Shown: positions 44,106 through 56,203, counted from the first letter of the stretch. The stretch: 64,000 bases of DNA from Pseudomonas svalbardensis (GCF_030053115.1 NZ_CP125619.1:2367501-2431500); one strand, 5' to 3'. Notes: generated by a model not told the origin, from the sequence alone. Translations and numbers: made by a program.

Positions 44106-45452
44106 TCATTGCACGATGACCACTTCTTCGGTGTCGCTGCCGCCATTGGATGACGTCACTCGAACGTTGGCCGGTGGAATTGGCGAGATGCCGGTCGCCA
44201 GGGATTTCACTGCGCCATCGCCACTCAGGGCTCCTATGGCGATACCGGTGCCGGTGGTGGCGGTGAGTACCGGCGGCGAGGTTTCGTCGCTGGTCGAAGC
44301 CACTACCGTGATTTGCGCGGTGCTCAAGCTGTATTGGGCGGTCTGGATCACCACCAGGTCCGTCAGTGGCATCGACAGCGTGGTCGGCGTGCTGCTGGGA
44401 ATGGCCAGGTGGTTGTCGGCGGTCACCACCAGGTTGCCTGGCAACGTCGGGTTGGTTGCGGACTGGGCGTACCAGTGGCCAGAGGTATCAGCCTCGGTCA
44501 GGTTCAGCACCGGGCTGTTGCTGTCCAGGGTCACGGTGGCCGGTGGCGGTGGGGCCATGACGAACACATCCTGCTGTGCCACCGGTGCGCTTTCACCGGC
44601 CTTACGCGAGTAAGTGCTGCGGTTGGTGATCATCGGGGTGGGCCGGACCACGGTCGCCAACTTGCCGGAAATGGCCATTACCGTCGTGCGCAAGTCCAGA
44701 CCGTTAGGCCCTTCGATGCGGATGTAGTTGGTATTGAAAGGGCTGCCGGTGAAGGCCTCTTCCAGATTCGGATCGCCAACGAAATGCTCGGCCGACCCGG
44801 TGACCGGGTTAGTCTCGGTGTAGGGGCCGTTGACGCTGCGCAGGAACGGGCCGATGTCACTCTTGAGTGCGCCGTCGTAGGTTTTCGGCGTGCCGATACC
44901 GATGTCGCGGGTCATGTTGATTGCGCGGCGTCCGCCTGCGGGAACGTCAAATATGTCGACGCCGTAGGGGTGGGTGATGGTGTAGACGCCGGCGGTGGGC
45001 ACGTCCACCCGAATGCGGATGCGGCCAAAACTGACCTGGTCGCCTTCTACCGGTTCTTCAGCGGCGAAGGCTGCTTCCACGGCGCTGACATAGTTCAGGT
45101 CGATGCCCCGTGCGGCATCGACGATTGAGCCGTCGCCGGTGAACCAGAACGCCTCATCGGGAAAGTTGCTCGGGAAAACGACGGGCTGCGTGTCGTCGAA
45201 AACGCCGGGGGTCGGATTCAACAGGCACATGTAGGCCGGCGCACCGGGTGCACTGGCAACCCTGGAGCTGACAGCCTTGGACAGGCAAAGCTCAAGGGTC
45301 CGACCGTGAGTGTCCTGATACCAGGCAGCGAACGAGCCGTTGGCTGGCACGTAGGGGCCGGGGTCGACGGCAAACAGCGCCGCCTGGGCGACGCCTTGGG
45401 CCAGTGCGCTAACGACCAGGGCGGCCGCGGTTTTGGACAGTAAAGGGTGCAT
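44106..45452 (-). CDS. Secreted surface protein (paralogue 1), operon leader
   Basis: 448 aa with signal peptide 'AAALVVSALAQGVAQAALF'. Same N-terminal domain as the 41824 protein: 'VDPGPYVPANGSFAAWYQD', 'AYMCLLNPTPGVFDDTQP', 'FLRSVNGPYTETNPVTG', 'FVGDPNLEEAFTGSPFNTNY'. It ends in a beta-rich region with 'TSSNGGSDTEEVVIVQ' and lacks the cadherin repeats. It carries two conserved Cys in the first 80 residues. First gene of the operon 45452-39895, 35 bp before the paralogue. A sigma-54 promoter at 45516-45531 and a palindromic box at 45621 lie upstream. Function unknown; it is perhaps a substrate of the adjacent secretion machine. Confidence 0.8.
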   Translation of the reverse strand: MHPLLSKTAAALVVSALAQGVAQAALFAVDPGPYVPANGSFAAWYQDTHGRTLELCLSKAVSSRVASAPGAPAYMCLLNPTPGVFDDTQPVVFPSNFPDEAFWFTGDGSIVDAARGIDLNYVSAVEAAFAAEEPVEGDQVSFGRIRIRVDVPTAGVYTITHPYGVDIFDVPAGGRRAINMTRDIGIGTPKTYDGALKSDIGPFLRSVNGPYTETNPVTGSAEHFVGDPNLEEAFTGSPFNTNYIRIEGPNGLDLRTTVMAISGKLATVVRPTPMITNRSTYSRKAGESAPVAQQDVFVMAPPPPATVTLDSNSPVLNLTEADTSGHWYAQSATNPTLPGNLVVTADNHLAIPSSTPTTLSMPLTDLVVIQTAQYSLSTAQITVVASTSDETSPPVLTATTGTGIAIGALSGDGAVKSLATGISPIPPANVRVTSSNGGSDTEEVVIVQ

Positions 45453-45515
45453 GAGTTAAGCCCTCTATATATCGGAATGCCTGCCCCATGGAGACGGGCC
45501 AGTTGAGAGGGGTTC

Positions 45516-45531
45516 GGCAACTTCCATACCA
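45516..45531 (-). promoter_or_regulatory. Sigma-54 promoter of the surface-protein/csgBA operon
   Basis: Read on the minus strand, 'tggtatggaagttgcc' has exact GG-N10-GC spacing and the full TTGC -12 box. It lies 64 bp upstream of the start at 45452. Confidence 0.72.
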
Positions 45532-45620
45532 ACCGGCGAAAACGGTCGGCAGAGGCCCGAGTCACGGGCGTGTCACTCACAAACGGCATCGGAGTGCGGT
45601 TTTTGGGCGCGGGCCACTGT

Positions 45621-45634
45621 CCCCATGATTGGGG
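45621..45634. promoter_or_regulatory. CCCCA-N4-TGGGG activator box between mnxS1 and the csgBA operon
   Basis: 'ccccatgattgggg' is a perfect palindrome match. Its centre is about 105 bp upstream of the minus-strand sigma-54 promoter and 108 bp upstream of the kinase gene at 45736, so it could control either or both. Confidence 0.7.
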
Positions 45635-45735
45635 GTAGATGGGCATAAGGAAGAAGTGGGGGGACGAGACCCAACGTCGGGCAATCGGCCATGAGTGGGC
45701 TATAACCCTATAGGGGAATCGTCGGGAACACGTTC

Positions 45736-47184
45736 ATGGACATGCCTACTCAAACGCTCCAGTCCGAGGGGGGTGATATTCGCCTGAGCTCGCGCAAGCA
45801 GCCGTTCAATCTACTGCGCTGGTTTTCGCTCATCAGCATGGCGGTGATTGGCACGGTGGCGGTGGCGTTGGGGGCGGTGTCCACCCGGTTCGTGATTACC
45901 GAAAGCGTGCAACGCGATGCGTTGTTGACATCCCAGTTCATTCAGGCGATTGCCTTGGTCGAGGTGCGCCACGTATCGATTCCCAACGTGCGGACCATGG
46001 GCGAACTGCTCGATCCGCGTAACGACAAAGACTTCTCCGACGTCGACCCGCTGGCCCGCGCCATTGCCCGGGGCGAATTCCTCGACCATATCGGGCACTT
46101 GCCGGACGTGATTCTGGCCAACATCTATGCCCCCGACCGCATGGTGATCTGGTCGACCAACCCGGCGTTAATGGGCACCACGATCCACGCCGACGAAGAC
46201 CTGGAGCAAGCCTTTACTTCCAGAATTCCTGTGTCGGCCAGCTATCACGATGTGGACAAGAGCCGCATGGAACAGAAGTTCGTGACGCCCCCGGAATACA
46301 TCTTCATCGAGAACTACATTCCGCTGTTCGATGCCGACGGCGACAAAGTCACGGCGATGGTCGAGATCTACAAGGAACCCAAGGACCTGATCAGCCGCAT
46401 GGAGCGCGGCCTGGTGCTGATCTGGCTGGCCACTGCGCTGGGCGGTGGGCTGATTTACCTGGGGCTGTACTGGATCGTGCGCCGGGCGGCGATTTTGCTG
46501 GCCGCGCAACAAAAGCAACTGATCACCAACGAAACCTTTGTCGTCCTGGGCGAGATGTCGTCGGCGGTCGCCCACAGTTTGCGTAATCCGCTGGCGACCA
46601 TCCGTTCAAGCGCCGAACTGTCGCTGGAATTCGACAGCGGCCCGGCCCACAAGAACATCAATGACATCATCGGCCAAGTGGATCGCATGTCGAAGTGGGT
46701 GAGGGAGCTGCTGCAATCCTTGCGTCCGCTCAACGATGACGCCGAGCCTGTCAATCTGGTGGCGGCGCTGCATGACAGCCTGATGGCCTTCGAGCATCAA
46801 ATCACCAAAGCCTCGGTCCACGTGGTGTTCGACCCGAAGCTGACGCCCATGGTCCTGAGCCAGCAGGTGCAGTTGACGCAGATCCTCAACAGTTTGCTGG
46901 CCAATGCACTGGAAGCCATGGACAAGAGCGGCACGTTAACCATCACGTTGGAGCCGACCGATTCCCGTGGCCTCAGCGTGGTGGTGAGCGACACCGGCAA
47001 AGGCATGAGCGAAGAACAGCGCAGCATGGCCTTCCGGCCGTTTTTCACCACCAAACAAGGTGGGCTGGGTGTCGGGCTGGTGCTGGTCAAGCGGATCATG
47101 GAACGGTTTGGCGGTGCGGTGACCCTGGAAAGCCGTGAAGGCGAGGGCACGAGTGTCCGTCTGTCGTTCAAATTAGTCCCCTGA
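45736..47184 (+). CDS. mnxS1: Sensor histidine kinase, MnxS1-like
   Basis: 482 aa. Helix 1 ('WFSLISMAVIGTVAVALGAV') and helix 2 ('LVLIWLATALGGGLIYLGLYWIV', starting 'LIWLATALGGGLIYLG') bracket a ~180-residue periplasmic sensor domain. His280 lies in the H box '[11 protein letters not shown]'. The ATPase has N box 'ILNSLLANALEAM', G1 'VVSDTGKGM', F '[12 protein letters not shown]' and G2 'VGLVLV'. Strong paralogue of the 51302 kinase. It matches the pair of kinases MnxS1/MnxS2 known to act on MnxR for Mn(II) oxidation in P. putida. The signal sensed is unknown. It is divergent from the csgBA operon and directly upstream of mcoA. Confidence 0.82.
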   Translation: MDMPTQTLQSEGGDIRLSSRKQPFNLLRWFSLISMAVIGTVAVALGAVSTRFVITESVQRDALLTSQFIQAIALVEVRHVSIPNVRTMGELLDPRNDKDFSDVDPLARAIARGEFLDHIGHLPDVILANIYAPDRMVIWSTNPALMGTTIHADEDLEQAFTSRIPVSASYHDVDKSRMEQKFVTPPEYIFIENYIPLFDADGDKVTAMVEIYKEPKDLISRMERGLVLIWLATALGGGLIYLGLYWIVRRAAILLAAQQKQLITNETFVVLGEMSSAVAHSLRNPLATIRSSAELSLEFDSGPAHKNINDIIGQVDRMSKWVRELLQSLRPLNDDAEPVNLVAALHDSLMAFEHQITKASVHVVFDPKLTPMVLSQQVQLTQILNSLLANALEAMDKSGTLTITLEPTDSRGLSVVVSDTGKGMSEEQRSMAFRPFFTTKQGGLGVGLVLVKRIMERFGGAVTLESREGEGTSVRLSFKLVP

Positions 47185-47201
47185 AAACGGGTGTGAACTT
47201 T

Positions 47202-47235
47202 CCCCGTTAGCGGGTGTCATCCCCCAGAAATGGCG
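47202..47235. promoter_or_regulatory. Degenerate activator boxes upstream of mcoA
   Basis: 'ccccgttagcgggt' (47202-47215) and 'ccccagaaatggcg' (47222-47235) each resemble CCCCA-N4-TGGGG with two or fewer mismatches in the arms. The second is 64 bp upstream of the sigma-54 promoter. Confidence 0.5.
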
Positions 47236-47298
47236 CATTGATGTTGATAAGCCATTGTTTTGATGGCTATTAATGCTTTCGAAAAAAACGGTTGCAGC

Positions 47299-47314
47299 TG
47301 GCGAGGTCCTTGCA
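47299..47314 (+). promoter_or_regulatory. Sigma-54 promoter of mcoA
   Basis: 'tggcgaggtccttgca' matches TGGCACG-N4-TTGCW with two mismatches and exact spacing; the mcoA start lies 49 bp downstream. Confidence 0.77.
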
Positions 47315-47362
47315 CAACCCCCATTACCCCCTTCATGACTCATGACTTCGAGGCGGCTGGTG

Positions 47363-50170
<2,808 letters not shown>

Positions 50171-50187
50171 ACCGCGAGGGAGACAAC

Positions 50188-51198
50188 ATGAAAATGCATA
50201 CGTCGCGCTCCCGCGCCCTGGGCATGTACCTGATTTTGCTGGTGGTCACCTGTGGGCTGGCCGCTTGGGTGCTGCTCGCTCATGAAAGTACACCGTCGCC
50301 GACGGAGTCGGCGACACCCTGGGGCGGCGATTACTTCCCCAACACCTTGCTGACCGATCAGGACGGTCGGCAGGTGCGTTTCTTCGATGATTTGATCAAG
50401 GACAAAGTGGTGGTGATCAATTTCATCTTCACTACGTGCAGCGACTCCTGCCCGCTGGAAACCGCGCGCCTGCGCCAGGTGCAACAGTTGCTGGGGGACC
50501 GGGTCGGCCACGACATCTTTTTCTACTCGATCAGCATCGACCCGTTGAGCGATACACCGCAAGTGCTCAAAGCCTATGCGCAGCGTTTCAAAGTCGGGCC
50601 GGGCTGGCAATTTCTCACCGGGGAATTTGAGGCCGTCACTGACCTGCGCAAAAAACTCGGGCTATTCATCGAAGGCGTCGACAACGGCCGCAGCAAGGAC
50701 CACAACCTGAGCCTGATCGTCGGCAACCAGACGACAGGCCGGTGGATGAAAGCTTCACCTTTCGAAAACCCGTGGATCTTGGCCGATCAGTTGGCCAACA
50801 CGCTGCAGAACTGGAAGCAGCCCAGCGTTGAAGAAAACTACGCGAATGCGCCCGAGATTCGCCCGCCGAGCAACGGCGAAGAACTGTTTCGCACCCGTTG
50901 CGCGTCGTGCCACAGCCTGGGTCCGATGGACGGGCAGGGCATCGGCATGCGCAGCATCGGCCCAGACCTGATCGGCGTCACTCGCCTGCGTGATCCGGCC
51001 TGGCTGAGTCGCTGGATTCGCGAGCCGGACCGCATGCTGGCGGAAAAAGACCCGATCGCGCTGGAGCTGTTTGAGCGTTTCGACAAAATCCCCATGCCCA
51101 ACCTGCGCCTGGATGAGAGCGCGGTGCAGTCCATCGTGGTTTTTTTGCAGGAAGAAACCGATCGTCAGCAACCGCTACAGGCGGCGCAAACGCAATAG
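50188..51198 (+). CDS. SCO1 domain fused to cytochrome c
   Basis: 336 aa from ATG 50188 ('gagggag' 5 nt upstream); ATG 50167 overlapping the mcoA stop is an alternative. N-terminal membrane anchor 'YLILLVVTCGLAAWVLLA'. The SCO domain has 'FIFTTCSDSCPLETARL' (CxxxC) and a His in 'GRSKDHNLSLIVG'. The C-terminal ~100 residues are a cytochrome c with heme motif 'CASCH' and later 'KIPMPNLRLDESAVQSIV', with Met as the likely axial ligand. The fusion would join copper loading or thiol reduction to electron transfer beside mcoA. Third SCO protein of the block. Confidence 0.9.
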   Translation: MKMHTSRSRALGMYLILLVVTCGLAAWVLLAHESTPSPTESATPWGGDYFPNTLLTDQDGRQVRFFDDLIKDKVVVINFIFTTCSDSCPLETARLRQVQQLLGDRVGHDIFFYSISIDPLSDTPQVLKAYAQRFKVGPGWQFLTGEFEAVTDLRKKLGLFIEGVDNGRSKDHNLSLIVGNQTTGRWMKASPFENPWILADQLANTLQNWKQPSVEENYANAPEIRPPSNGEELFRTRCASCHSLGPMDGQGIGMRSIGPDLIGVTRLRDPAWLSRWIREPDRMLAEKDPIALELFERFDKIPMPNLRLDESAVQSIVVFLQEETDRQQPLQAAQTQ

Positions 51199-51301
51199 CG
51201 GCTAAATACTATCAGTGGGGCCGTCAGTCTCGATCAATGCCACCTACACTGATCCGAAACGCGGCTGAAAAGGCTGGATGCAAGGCATCCGGGAAGGTCC
51301 T

Positions 51302-52795
51302 ATGCAGATACCAGAACAACAAAAAATACCTGCGCCGGCTATGTCGGCAGCAGAAAGCAAGGGCTGGCGAGGACAGTTCAACTTGCTGCGCTGGTTTTCC
51401 CTGGGCAGCTTTTTCATCATCGCCGCCGTAGCGCTGGGGTTGGGCTACGTGTCCACGCGTTTCGTCGTCGATGAGAGCATCGAGCGTGATTCCATGCTGA
51501 CTGCACAGTTCATTCAGGCCATTGGTGATGCAGAAATTCGCCATGCCGGCATCACCCTGCAAAGAACCATGGGTGAAATGCTCGATCCGCGCGATGACAT
51601 TGCCTATCCCGACGTAGATCCGGCGGCCCGTGCCGCTGCCCGCATAGAGTTTCTCGATCATGTCGCACACCTGCCGGACACGCTGTTGGCGGTGGTGTAC
51701 GCCCTGGATCGCACCGTGGTCTGGTCGACCAATGCGCAAATGATTGGCATGCGCGTCGAAGGTGATGAGGAACTGGACGAGTCTTTCGAAATGAAGGAGC
51801 CCGTGTCCACCAGCTACCACGAAATCGATGAGGAACGTCCCGAGCAGCAACTGCTGCGCGAGCCTGAATATCTGTTCATCGAGAACTACATCCCGATGTT
51901 CAATGCCGACAAAAGCAAAGTGATCGCCATGGTGGAGATCTACAAGGAACCTGTGGACCTGGTGGAACGCATCCAGCGCGGCTTCAAGTCGATCTGGCTG
52001 GCAACCCTGCTCGGCGGCCTGGCCATCTACCTCGGGCTGTTCTGGATTGTGCGGCATGCGGCCATGCTGCTGCAGAGCCAGCAGAAACAACTGATCAGCA
52101 ACGAGACCTTCGTCGCGCTGGGGGAAATGTCCTCGGCAGTGGCCCACAGCTTGCGCAATCCGTTGGCCAACATTCGTTCCAGCGCCGAACTGGCTCAGGA
52201 AATCGCCAGCCAGAACGCGCAGAAGAACATCGGCGACATCATCAGTCAGGTCGACCGCATGTCGCGCTGGGTTCGGGAGTTGCTGGTGTCATTGCGACCC
52301 ATGAACGACGACTACGAAACGGTAGACCTGGTGCTGGTCATCGACGACACGTTGAGTGCGTTTGACGCGCTGATTAAACGCTCCAGCATCGACGTGCGTT
52401 TCATCCCTCAGAGTTGTCCGCCGGTCGTCAGCCAACAGGTGTTGCTCACGCAAATTCTTAATAGCCTGTTTGCCAATGCCCTGGAAGCCATGCCCAAGGG
52501 CGGCGTGCTGAGTATCGATATCGAAACGCCGCAGCCCGGACTCGTGCGCATGACCCTGAGCGATACCGGCAAGGGCATGACCACACAGCAAGAACAAATG
52601 GCCTTCAAGCCGTTTTTCACCACCAAACAAGGAGGGTTGGGCGTGGGCCTGGCCCTGGTCAAAAGAATAATGGAGCGTTTCGAAGGCTCGGTCGAATTGA
52701 CCAGCCGAGAGCAGGAAGGAACCCGCGTTTGTCTCAATTTTAAAGTGGCAACGGGAGGGGTATATGGAGCACAGCATTCTGCTGGTCGAGGATGA
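51302..52795 (+). CDS. mnxS2: Sensor histidine kinase, MnxS2-like
   Basis: 497 aa from ATG 51302 ('gggaagg' 7 nt upstream); ATG 51278 is an alternative. Same plan as the 45736 kinase: helix '[20 protein letters not shown]', sensor domain with '[23 protein letters not shown]', helix '[20 protein letters not shown]', His282 in '[11 protein letters not shown]', N box '[13 protein letters not shown]', G1 'TLSDTGKGM' and '[18 protein letters not shown]'. The sensor domains are close enough to detect the same or related signals. It overlaps the response regulator gene by 32 bp, so this kinase is the cognate partner by position. Confidence 0.85.
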   Translation: MQIPEQQKIPAPAMSAAESKGWRGQFNLLRWFSLGSFFIIAAVALGLGYVSTRFVVDESIERDSMLTAQFIQAIGDAEIRHAGITLQRTMGEMLDPRDDIAYPDVDPAARAAARIEFLDHVAHLPDTLLAVVYALDRTVVWSTNAQMIGMRVEGDEELDESFEMKEPVSTSYHEIDEERPEQQLLREPEYLFIENYIPMFNADKSKVIAMVEIYKEPVDLVERIQRGFKSIWLATLLGGLAIYLGLFWIVRHAAMLLQSQQKQLISNETFVALGEMSSAVAHSLRNPLANIRSSAELAQEIASQNAQKNIGDIISQVDRMSRWVRELLVSLRPMNDDYETVDLVLVIDDTLSAFDALIKRSSIDVRFIPQSCPPVVSQQVLLTQILNSLFANALEAMPKGGVLSIDIETPQPGLVRMTLSDTGKGMTTQQEQMAFKPFFTTKQGGLGVGLALVKRIMERFEGSVELTSREQEGTRVCLNFKVATGGVYGAQHSAGRG

Positions 52796-54194
52796 TGAAC
52801 TCCTCGCCGAGAATATTCAGACCTACCTGGAGCGCAAGGACTTCGAGGTGACGGTCTGCCACTCGGCTGAGGACGCGCTGGACCAATTGGGCACTTTCGT
52901 CCCGGACGTGGTGCTGACCGATAACTCGCTGCCGGGCATGAGTGGTCACGACCTGATCCAGAAGCTGCGCATCAGCGCGCCGGATCTGAAAGTGATCATG
53001 ATGACCGGCTACGGCAACGTCGAAGACGCCGTGGTGGCGATGAAAGAGGGCGCTTTCCATTACGTCACCAAACCGGTGGCGCTGCCGGAGCTCAAGCTGC
53101 TGCTGGACAAGGCCCTGGCTACCGACCGAATGGAACGCACACTGTCGTTCTATCAGGAGCGCGAAGCGCAGAAGTCAGGGGTGCAGGCATTGATCGGCGT
53201 ATCGGCACCGATGCAGTACTTGAAAAGCACCATTGGCCAGTTAATCGACGCCGAGCGGCGCATGGCCAATACCGATCTGCCACCGGTGTTGGTGGAAGGC
53301 GAGACCGGCACCGGCAAGGAACTGGTGGCCCGTGCGTTGCACTTCGACGGCCCGCGCAGCAAAGGTCCGTTCATTGAATTCAACTGTGCCTCGATTCCTT
53401 CCAACCTGGTGGAGTCAGAGCTGTTCGGTCACGAGAAGGGCGCCTTCACCGACGCCAAGGACCGCCGCGTCGGGCTGGTGGAAGCGGCCGACGGCGGGAC
53501 GCTGTTTCTCGATGAGGTCGGCGAGATGGACCTGTTGCTGCAAGCCAAACTGCTGAAGCTGCTGGAGGACCGGACGATCCGCCGGGTCGGCTCGGTGAAG
53601 GAGCGCAAGGTCGATTTGCGGGTGATCAGCGCCACCAACTGCAACCTTGAACAAATGGTCCAGCAGGGCAAGTTCCGCCGCGACCTGTTCTTCCGTTTGC
53701 GGATTATCTCGATCAAGGTGCCGCGCCTGTATGCCCGTGGCGCAGACATCCTGCTGCTGGCTCGGCACTTCCTGGCGGTCCACGGCAAACGCTATGGCAA
53801 ACCGAACCTGTATTTCAGCGATCAGGCCGAGGAATTGCTCCTCAGCTACAGCTGGCCGGGCAACGTGCGCGAGTTGCGCAACATGCTTGAGCAAACCGTG
53901 TTGCTGGCCCAGACCGACACCATCGCCGCCCATCAATTGAACGTGTGCCTGAGCCTGGTGGATGAGCCGCTGTTGTTCCAGCAAGAGCCGCAACACAGCG
54001 AGCCACGTCCGGTCTACAACGGCACCGAGTCCATGAACCTGCCGGAAGTGGAGCGCGACATGGTGCGCAAGATGCTCGACAAGACCGACTGGAACGTCAC
54101 CAAATCCGCACGGCTGCTTGGCCTGAGCCGCGACATGCTGCGTTACCGGATCGAAAAACTCGGCCTCGCGCGCCCGGACAAACGCCAGTGGTAG
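52764..54194 (+). CDS. mnxR: NtrC-family sigma-54 activator, MnxR-like
   Basis: 476 aa. Receiver domain 1-120: acidic '[15 protein letters not shown]', Asp53 in '[13 protein letters not shown]', '[12 protein letters not shown]', Lys in 'VTKPVA'. AAA+ domain ~150-385: Walker A 'GETGTGKE' (179-186), sigma-54-contact loop 'GAFTDA' (226-231, with Asp where GAFTGA has Gly), Walker B '[13 protein letters not shown]', R-finger region '[14 protein letters not shown]'. Fis-type helix-turn-helix at the end: '[21 protein letters not shown]'. It is predicted to bind the CCCCA-N4-TGGGG palindromes in front of the four sigma-54 promoters of this block. That link is inferred from co-location, not measured. 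Confidence 0.88.
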   Translation: MEHSILLVEDDELLAENIQTYLERKDFEVTVCHSAEDALDQLGTFVPDVVLTDNSLPGMSGHDLIQKLRISAPDLKVIMMTGYGNVEDAVVAMKEGAFHYVTKPVALPELKLLLDKALATDRMERTLSFYQEREAQKSGVQALIGVSAPMQYLKSTIGQLIDAERRMANTDLPPVLVEGETGTGKELVARALHFDGPRSKGPFIEFNCASIPSNLVESELFGHEKGAFTDAKDRRVGLVEAADGGTLFLDEVGEMDLLLQAKLLKLLEDRTIRRVGSVKERKVDLRVISATNCNLEQMVQQGKFRRDLFFRLRIISIKVPRLYARGADILLLARHFLAVHGKRYGKPNLYFSDQAEELLLSYSWPGNVRELRNMLEQTVLLAQTDTIAAHQLNVCLSLVDEPLLFQQEPQHSEPRPVYNGTESMNLPEVERDMVRKMLDKTDWNVTKSARLLGLSRDMLRYRIEKLGLARPDKRQW

Positions 54195-54197
54195 GCC

Positions 54198-54584
54198 TTA
54201 TTGCATCAATGGCCCCTGACGGCTGAGGCACGCGAGCAGGCACGTGGGGTCGAGGGCTTCTTCGTTCACGTAGACACCGCGTTGCTGATCGTAGGAGCGG
54301 ATGAACACTCGAACCGTGGCATCCGCTACCGTCGGCAATCTTGAGTCGTAGAACTCATGCTGGCTCGAAATGGGGATGAAGTCCTGAGGCGCTGTCGGGA
54401 TGTACGACCCTGGCGGCACCGTGCTCAGTGACGGTGGCACGGGGTGAGCGAAGGGTTGGTCGGCCCCGTAATAGTTGAACTCACTGCTGTAATCGCTAGT
54501 GGGTGTCAGGCTGTCGTCCGCGTGAGCACCGGTTGTGGTGATCAGGCAGAGGGCGAGCAGTAGCCTCAGATCGGTTGTTTTCAT
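54198..54584 (-). CDS. Small secreted hypothetical protein
   Basis: 128 aa with a signal peptide ('LRLLLALCLITTTGAHA'). The mature part is Pro/Tyr/Ser-rich: 'SDYSSEFNYYGADQPFAHPV', 'PPGSYIPTAPQDFIPISSQH', 'ATVRVFIRSYDQQRGVYVNE'. Two Cys lie near the C-terminus ('CLLACL'). The gene ends 3 bp from the mnxR stop, convergent. No family recognised and no clear sigma-54 site upstream. It could belong to the same surface system, but that is only by proximity. Confidence 0.7.
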   Translation of the reverse strand: MKTTDLRLLLALCLITTTGAHADDSLTPTSDYSSEFNYYGADQPFAHPVPPSLSTVPPGSYIPTAPQDFIPISSQHEFYDSRLPTVADATVRVFIRSYDQQRGVYVNEEALDPTCLLACLSRQGPLMQ

Positions 54585-54763
54585 GGCAGCACCTGCGAAA
54601 TCGGTTTTTCCCGCATTTCCCCAAGGTCATTAACTATAGCTCCCGTACGAGCGCGTGTTCGCGATGCCCGGATTACAAGATTTGAACAAAGACTGAATGG
54701 GGTTTTTCGAAACCCTGATCTAGACTCGTGCCGGTCAATCAAGACCCCCGTCTGGAGCGCGCA

Positions 54764-55576
54764 ATGGAAATGCCGACAAAAGAAAAAGCCATCACCAGCA
54801 ACCGCGATGCCTGGAATGACTCCGCCCGACACCACAAAGACACCCCCGAATGGCAGGCCCGTTTGACGGCTGTTGGTGATAGGGATTTTTGCTGCATGGA
54901 CGACACCCTCCGAGGTTTGCTGGAACAAGTGGGTGTTGACGGCAAAGACGTGGTGCAACTGGGCTGCAACAACGGCCGCGAAAGCCTTTCGTTGTTTGCG
55001 CTGGGTGCCCGCAGCGTCGTAGGCGTCGACCAGTCCGAGGCTTTCCTCGATCAGGCGCGGGAACTGGCGTCACGCTCGCCCCATGCGCCTGAGTTCATCG
55101 AGGCAGACATCCATCACTTGCCGACTGAACTTCATGGCCGCTTCGACGTGGCCCTGATCACCATCGGCGTATTGAACTGGATGCCGGACATCGCCGAATT
55201 CTTCCGCCACGTCGCGAAAACCCTCAAGCCCGGTGGCAGCCTGGTGGTGTACGAAACCCATCCCTACCTGGAAATGTTCGACCCCGAGTCCGCCGATCCG
55301 TATCGGCCGGACAGCTCGTACTTTCGCAGCGAACCTTTCGTGCAGGACCAACCGATCGTCTACGAAGGCAAAGTCGACCAGCAGGCGGCTCTGTCCTACT
55401 GGTTCGTCCACACCCTGGGCGCCATCTTCACCGGCGCCATCGACGCCGGATTGCAGATCAGCCACTTCAAGGAGTACCCGCATTCCAACCGCGAGGAACT
55501 CTATGATCGGTATGAGCAGCAAACGGCGCAGCTGCCGTTGTGTTTTACGTGGGTGGCGGTGAAGCGAGCAGTCTAG
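54764..55576 (+). CDS. SAM-dependent methyltransferase (class I)
   Basis: 270 aa from ATG 54764 ('ggagcgcg' upstream); ATG 54770 is also possible. Rossmann motifs: I 'VVQLGCNNGRESLSL', II 'VVGVDQSEAFLDQAREL', post-I 'FIEADIHHLP', IV 'FDVALITIGVLNWMPD', then 'LKPGGSLVVYETHPYLEMF'. The product is cytoplasmic. The acceptor is unknown. It lies alone between two minus-strand transcription units. Confidence 0.9.
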   Translation: MEMPTKEKAITSNRDAWNDSARHHKDTPEWQARLTAVGDRDFCCMDDTLRGLLEQVGVDGKDVVQLGCNNGRESLSLFALGARSVVGVDQSEAFLDQARELASRSPHAPEFIEADIHHLPTELHGRFDVALITIGVLNWMPDIAEFFRHVAKTLKPGGSLVVYETHPYLEMFDPESADPYRPDSSYFRSEPFVQDQPIVYEGKVDQQAALSYWFVHTLGAIFTGAIDAGLQISHFKEYPHSNREELYDRYEQQTAQLPLCFTWVAVKRAV

Positions 55577-55589
55577 TCAGAAGAGTCTC

Positions 55590-55898
55590 TCAGAGAGTCG
55601 AGTGATTGACCGAATGACCCGGCTGCGCGCAGAGATCAATGCCAAGGGCGTGAATGACCTTTAAAACCGTATCGAAACGTGGTTTTGCACCTGGTGCGAA
55701 GGCCTTGTACAGGCTTTCGCGGCCCATACCCGAATCCTTGGCTATCTGTGTCATTCCACGCGCTTTCACCACATAGCCGATAGCGCGAAGAAATTCTTCG
55801 TTGTCGCCGTCTGCGAGCACTTGCGAAAGATACTCGCTGATGGCTTCGTCACTGTCCAGCAGAGCCGCCATATCGAAAGTAGTCAAAGTCTGGCTCAT
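55590..55898 (-). CDS. Antitoxin, HigA/addiction-module antidote type
   Basis: 102 aa with a helix-turn-helix of the putative 'addiction module antidote' family: 'RAIGYVVKARGMTQIAKDSG' and 'MGRESLYKAFAPGAKPRFDT', then 'VLKVIHALGIDLCA'. It is the second gene of a two-gene unit, 2 bp after the toxin gene. The toxin-before-antitoxin order is typical of HigBA. It would bind the toxin and repress the shared promoter. Confidence 0.9.
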   Translation of the reverse strand: MSQTLTTFDMAALLDSDEAISEYLSQVLADGDNEEFLRAIGYVVKARGMTQIAKDSGMGRESLYKAFAPGAKPRFDTVLKVIHALGIDLCAQPGHSVNHSTL

Positions 55899-55900
55899 AT

Positions 55901-56194
55901 TTAAACCTCCTTCGCCAATTTTTTCGCCCGCCTGATGTCGGCGGTTTGCGAAGATTTGTCACCACCTGCCAACAGCACAATGACGACGCAATTTCGCATA
56001 GTGAAGTAGACCCGATAGCCTGCACCGACGTCCACGCGCATTTCGGAAACACCATCACCCACCGGTTTGATATCGCCCAGATTACCCGCAGAGGCACGAT
56101 CAATGCGACGAGCGATGGCTAACTTCGCCCGCAAGTCACGAACTGAGGCATGCCATGTCGCGAAGATCATAGTTTGTTGAATAAGATAATTCAT
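55901..56194 (-). CDS. RelE/HigB-type toxin
   Basis: 97 aa. Conserved features: 'FATWHASVRDLRAKLAIARRIDRASAGNLGDIKPV' (N-terminal half, beginning 'FATWHASVRDLRAK'), then 'GVSEMRVDVGAGYRVYFTMR' and 'CVVIVLLAGGDKSSQTADI', all hallmarks of the RelE/ParE-fold 'addiction module killer protein' family. Likely a ribosome-dependent mRNA interferase. AT-rich promoter region upstream (56195-56235), with 'tatccatatggata' at 56204-56217 as a candidate operator palindrome. Confidence 0.9.
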   Translation of the reverse strand: MNYLIQQTMIFATWHASVRDLRAKLAIARRIDRASAGNLGDIKPVGDGVSEMRVDVGAGYRVYFTMRNCVVIVLLAGGDKSSQTADIRRAKKLAKEV

Positions 56195-56203
56195 TGCTCA
56201 AAT

